Assembly: GCA_964424035.1 (NCBI GenBank)
Contig: CAYRHB010000002.1
Span: forward strand, 1 to 64,000
Source: Leptolinea sp964424035
GTDB lineage: Bacteria; Chloroflexota; Anaerolineae; Anaerolineales; Anaerolineaceae
Length of the DNA: 64,000 nt
Direction of reading: 5' to 3'
Position 1 is the first letter of the stretch. Every line of letters begins with the position of its first letter. The translations under genes were made by a program, and so were the position numbers. The notes under the pieces were generated by a model, which did not search any database, was not told the DNA's origin, and worked only from the letters and a program-made list of their open reading frames with translations. This document shows, piece by piece, positions 60,605-64,000 of this stretch.

Positions 60605-63601
60605 TCATTCCTTTTCAACTGACAATTCAACAATAAATGTGCTGCCTTCACCCGGATTGCTTTCCACATGGATCACTCCCCCCAGAACATCAACCAACCG
60701 CTTGCAAATGGATAATCCCAGGCCTGTACCTTCATACTGACGGGTTAAACCGGAATCCAGTTGTCGGAAAGGTTGGAACAACGAATCCAGGTCTTCCGGC
60801 TTTATACCGATCCCAGTATCTGAAACTTGAATCACAAGGCATCCGGTATTAATCCGGCTCTTTACCCGCACATGCCCATTATCGGTAAACTTGACCGCAT
60901 TATTGAGCAGGTTAAGCAAAATTTGTTCAACCCGCCGGTGATCGCTGGTGATCACGGCAACCGGTGGATCAAAATCCTGGATCAACTCAAGATTCTTCCG
61001 GTCTGCCATTGGACGAATCTTTTCCATGCTCTTTTTAATGCATTCCACTGCGTCAAACGTCTCTTCCACCAGTTTGATCTGGTTTGCCTCGATCTTGGAA
61101 ATATCCAGCACATCATTGATCAAATCCAGCAGGTGCCGGGCGCTGCCCTGCACCATGGATAGCTGTTTTTCCTGTTCCTCACTTAATGGGCCAACCATCT
61201 TCTGCAGAAGGATGCCGGTGAATCCGATGATCGAGTTGAGGGGAGTGCGCAGTTCGTGCGACATGGTAGCCAGAAATGCGGATTTCAGGCGGTCTGCGCT
61301 CTCCGCTTTTTCAAGGGCGTTCTGCAAATTCTGGTTCAATTCTTGTGTCGACCGGTTCAGGTCTTCGACTTCTACAATCCGTCTGGCCAATTCGGTGGTA
61401 CGCTCTGCCACCCGGACTTCCAGTTCTTCTGCGTGCCGGACCAGGCGTTCGTGCAGGGTGGCATTCTGGATCGCCACCGCTGCCTGTGCGGAAAGGCTTT
61501 CGGCCAGCCCCTGGTATTCAAAGGCATAAAAAGCCGGTTCATCTTTTTCGAGTGTGAACATACCCAGAACCTGTCCACCGGCTACCAGCGGAATACCCAT
61601 CCAGCTGCGGCCATATTGTTTGCCGGCATACTTTTCCCAATCCGGGTAGTTTTGAGTGTCGTCAACAATAACAGTCTTTTTTTCGCTAAAAATCGGTTCA
61701 AAAAGTGGATTATTTACAATGGTATTCAGGCCACTCAAATCCAGGGCTGAATCGACCTCCTGTGGATAACCGCGCGATTGGCAAACAACCGGTCTCTTTC
61801 CATCTTCGAGGATCAACACCCTTGCCCGGTCGAACGGAACGATCTGATTCAAATAATCCAGCAATGTGTTCATGACGACATTCAGATCAAGCGATCCGGT
61901 GAGGGTCTGATTGGCAGCCTGGATGATTTCCTTGATATCCACCGCCATCCGTTCCGCTTCCTGCGACCGGCGTAATTCCAGATCAGCCTGTTTTCGTTCT
62001 GTGATATCGGTGACCGTTCCGATATACCCGACCACCTCGTTATCCGCGTTGACTTCCGGTACAGCCTGCCCGATGACATATGCAATTGACCCGTCAGGCC
62101 TGACGAAACGGTAATCGGCAATGGACTTCTTTCCTTTGGCGGCTGTCTTTTCCCAGTTTTCCTGTACCGGCAGGCGATCATCCGGATGGACCGCTTTCAG
62201 CCAGCCGTCGCCCATCGCCTCCCCTGCCGGAAGGCCGGATATCAGGCTCCAAGTGGGATTAACATAATTGGTGGACCCGTTAATATCTGTCCTGAAGATA
62301 CCGACCGGTGAAACTCGTGCCAGAGTCTCGTAACGCGTTTCACTTTCCCTTAAATCTCTCTCAGCCTGTTTTCGTTCCGTTATGTCACGGATGAAGGCAA
62401 TGATTTCTGTTGATCCGCTGGTTGCATACCGGACTTCCATGTCACGGTTTGACCCGTTCCTCATGATCTGGAATTCTTTTACCAGCACATTCCCCGATTC
62501 CACAGCGGTTTTCAAATTATCAAGGGTGAATTCGGATTGCTCTCCGGGAAAAAGATCTTTTACGTTGCGTCCGATCATTGCATCCGGCGCTATGGGTATG
62601 TTTTCCAAATTCTTTGTATGGCAATCAAGAATATCACCATGTATGTTCATCCGCAGGATCAGGTCCGGATTGTTTTCCATCAATGCCCGGTAGCGTGATT
62701 CACTGGTACGCAACCGTTCCGTCTGTCTGTGGAGTTGAGACTGGAACAGTATCACCGTCCCGATGAGAAAAACAATCAAACCACCCGCTATGGGGAATGC
62801 CGTGGAAACCCATGCCGGGATGATCGTTGCCGGTCTTTCTCCAAGATAGCTATCCAACAGATTGTAATACTCCGATTCCGGATCGGATTTAAGCATTTTG
62901 AGGTGAACATCTATTACCCGGACCAGTTCCGGGGTTTGAATGGAATCTCTCGGAAAGGCGAAGTAGATCTGGGATGGTTGGATAAGGATGGGTGTACGGA
63001 TAAGTCCATACTGTTTTTCGTTGTAATCGCCGAAATCCTTATTGGATACACCGGCATCGATAACATGGTCTTTAATGGCTTCGAAAAGGGAATCATAATC
63101 ATTAAAATTCACATACTGGATGGTGACACCAAACCTCTCCGCGAGGTTCTTGATCCCCTCCGGTCCATCATAGTTTATGCTGCCTGCCAGTCCACCGACC
63201 CGTTTTTCATTCAGATCCAGGATGGTTTCGATCTTCTCCCCTTCATGCGTATAAACCCTGGACCAGCTTGTGAGAACCGACTCATTATTAAATGTAAATA
63301 ACGCCGCCCGATCCGCCGACCAGCCCACATCCGGCAGGATGTCAATCTCATTGTTTTGCAGGCGGTCAAGACATTCCTGCCAGGTTCCCCGCACCCAGAT
63401 CAACTGCCAGCCTTCTTCACGGGCTATTCCCGTCAGAAGGTCCGGCCAGAAACCTGTCACACCGTCGCCGGAACCCAGGATTATTTTGGGTGGATTGTTA
63501 TATACCCCCACCAGAATAACAGGCTTTTCAGGCGCCTCGTTCAGCCCCATAAGCCCCAGGCAAAGTATTGGGATGATCAGCGAGACTACGATCCGTCGCA
63601 T
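60605..63601 (-). CDS. Sensor histidine kinase with periplasmic solute-binding domain, PAS, PAS, GAF
   Basis: A 998-residue kinase. Order: signal/membrane segment (~1-20), a family-3 solute-binding domain (~28-265; ILVGVYNNPPKIILG, GFWPDLLTGIAREEGW, EIDILPDVGWSADR), a membrane helix (~275-295), PAS (~305-420), PAS (~425-550), GAF (~570-730), a coiled coil, HisKA with SHELRTPLNSIIGF, and HATPase with NLLNNAVKFTD, DTGIGI and GTGLGL. The periplasmic domain resembles amino-acid or aromatic binding proteins and should read an outside ligand. It heads a three-gene operon whose output is c-di-GMP breakdown. Confidence 0.93.
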   Translation of the reverse strand: MRRIVVSLIIPILCLGLMGLNEAPEKPVILVGVYNNPPKIILGSGDGVTGFWPDLLTGIAREEGWQLIWVRGTWQECLDRLQNNEIDILPDVGWSADRAALFTFNNESVLTSWSRVYTHEGEKIETILDLNEKRVGGLAGSINYDGPEGIKNLAERFGVTIQYVNFNDYDSLFEAIKDHVIDAGVSNKDFGDYNEKQYGLIRTPILIQPSQIYFAFPRDSIQTPELVRVIDVHLKMLKSDPESEYYNLLDSYLGERPATIIPAWVSTAFPIAGGLIVFLIGTVILFQSQLHRQTERLRTSESRYRALMENNPDLILRMNIHGDILDCHTKNLENIPIAPDAMIGRNVKDLFPGEQSEFTLDNLKTAVESGNVLVKEFQIMRNGSNRDMEVRYATSGSTEIIAFIRDITERKQAERDLRESETRYETLARVSPVGIFRTDINGSTNYVNPTWSLISGLPAGEAMGDGWLKAVHPDDRLPVQENWEKTAAKGKKSIADYRFVRPDGSIAYVIGQAVPEVNADNEVVGYIGTVTDITERKQADLELRRSQEAERMAVDIKEIIQAANQTLTGSLDLNVVMNTLLDYLNQIVPFDRARVLILEDGKRPVVCQSRGYPQEVDSALDLSGLNTIVNNPLFEPIFSEKKTVIVDDTQNYPDWEKYAGKQYGRSWMGIPLVAGGQVLGMFTLEKDEPAFYAFEYQGLAESLSAQAAVAIQNATLHERLVRHAEELEVRVAERTTELARRIVEVEDLNRSTQELNQNLQNALEKAESADRLKSAFLATMSHELRTPLNSIIGFTGILLQKMVGPLSEEQEKQLSMVQGSARHLLDLINDVLDISKIEANQIKLVEETFDAVECIKKSMEKIRPMADRKNLELIQDFDPPVAVITSDHRRVEQILLNLLNNAVKFTDNGHVRVKSRINTGCLVIQVSDTGIGIKPEDLDSLFQPFRQLDSGLTRQYEGTGLGLSICKRLVDVLGGVIHVESNPGEGSTFIVELSVEKE

Positions 63602-63778
63602 TTTGATCTTCCTTTAATCCATCAACACAGATAAAAACTTTATTGGATCGGCAGGAAATGAAGTCTACCGTTTTTTCGAGTATTCCTCCGGCACATGAAC
63701 CTGCACCTCTAATAGTAGCAAATTTCAATGAATGCAATGGGTCGAAAATGTAAAGAGAGCGTTATTTCCATGGTCAAC

Positions 63779-63814
63779 CAGGGAAAAATGATGAATGAGA
63801 AGTTTTTCCCTGGC
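63779..63814 (-). terminator. Hairpin, probable terminator of the gene at the right edge
   Basis: CCAGGGAAAAA (63779-63789) pairs perfectly with TTTTTCCCTGG (63804-63814), 14-base loop. It lies downstream, in the leftward sense, of the partial gene ending at 63929 and upstream of the histidine-kinase gene. The scaffold gap lies between. Confidence 0.5.
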
Positions 63815-63884
63815 AGGTTACGCAATCGGGGTAAATTTGCTTTTTGCCAGTTCGCATTCGCTCAAGCTTCATTTACTTATATGG

Positions 63885-63894
63885 NNNNNNNNNN
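63885..63894. other. Scaffold gap (10 Ns)
   Basis: Ten Ns of unknown real length. The order of sequence to its right relative to the signalling operon rests on scaffolding. Confidence 0.98.
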
Positions 63895-63928
63895 AATGTC
63901 CACTTTTCTCACACCAACAATCCCTCTC

Positions 63929-64000
63929 TTAAGATACCAGCCATTCCATAGCCTCATCTTTCGTATCAAATGCAATCGTTTTGTTCTTTGAGAACTTGCT
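63929..64000 (-). CDS. C-terminus of a leftward gene cut by the window edge
   Basis: The last 72 bases, read leftward, are an open frame of 23 codons ending in TAA at 63931-63929. The tail ends in FDTKDEAMEWLVS. A DxxEAMEWL tail is common at the end of STAS/SpoIIAA-like proteins, but 23 residues are too few to name the family. The frame has no stop up to the window edge. Confidence 0.5.
   Translation of the reverse strand, partial: SKFSKNKTIAFDTKDEAMEWLVS

Larger units (their letters stand above)
63602..63928. other. Intergenic region with scaffold gap
   Basis: No gene was seen. It includes the leader of the histidine-kinase gene, for which AGGAAGATC gives a plausible ribosome-binding site, a large hairpin at 63779-63814 and ten Ns. 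No convincing -35/-10 pair for the kinase operon was found. Confidence 0.5.

Noticed and set aside
63728..63991. Rightward frame spanning the second scaffold gap
   Set aside because: It reads through Ns and has no protein-like features or ribosome-binding site.

Overview
The window reads as a bacterial metagenome scaffold, probably from an anaerobic member of the Chloroflexota (Anaerolineae-like). This is an inference from protein style: an NBR1-Ig-like secreted protein, Thr/Pro-rich linkers in exported proteins, lipoproteins of unknown family, KimA-type transporters and mixed ATG/GTG/TTG starts. Two runs of ten Ns (40884-40893, 63885-63894) are scaffold joins, so adjacency across them is not proven. 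No rRNA, tRNA, IS element, phage gene or CRISPR array was seen.

Region 1 (1-16394) is mixed housekeeping and accessory: a truncated membrane GGDEF cyclase, a secreted NBR1-Ig protein, an SDR/membrane-protein pair divergent from a MarR regulator, a GAF-GGDEF protein, a DinB-like protein, an ArsR-DUF2087 regulator, a RelE/XRE toxin-antitoxin pair, a CrtI-like FAD oxidoreductase, a second SDR, an ATC-hydrolase-like protein, a Crp/Fnr-like regulator, a large multidomain secreted protein and a HAD hydrolase.

Region 2 (16709-40843) is one large exopolysaccharide locus. A rightward cluster (16709-26345) carries a WbaP-like priming transferase, four glycosyltransferases, two polysaccharide deacetylases, a FemAB-like protein and a WlbB-like acetyltransferase. 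It meets, stop codon to stop codon, a leftward seven-gene operon (36002 to 26342): a WlbA-like oxidoreductase, a DegT aminotransferase, a ParA ATPase, a PAS-Wzz-BY-kinase fusion, an O-antigen ligase/polymerase, a four-TM protein with a degenerate GGDEF domain, and a BcsB-like protein. Further right lie a secreted jelly-roll protein, a second priming transferase, a Wzx flippase and a third deacetylase. Together they look like a Wzx/Wzy polymer pathway joined to parts normally seen in c-di-GMP-controlled synthase systems. This is the best candidate for an undescribed system.

Region 3 (41002-51602) is an L-arabinose regulon: a YtfQRT-YjfF-type ABC importer, a divergent LacI-family regulator and araB-araD-araA. 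Two nearly identical operator-like sites sit at the start points of the two divergent promoters.

Region 4 (51829-64000) holds two lipoproteins, two tandem KimA-like potassium transporters, MntP, and a three-gene signalling operon (histidine kinase with a solute-binding sensor, response regulator, REC-GAF-GAF-HD-GYP phosphodiesterase). It ends in the C-terminus of a leftward gene cut by the window edge.

A recurring pattern is four genes whose start codon lies exactly six bases after a good -10 box, suggesting leaderless transcripts.
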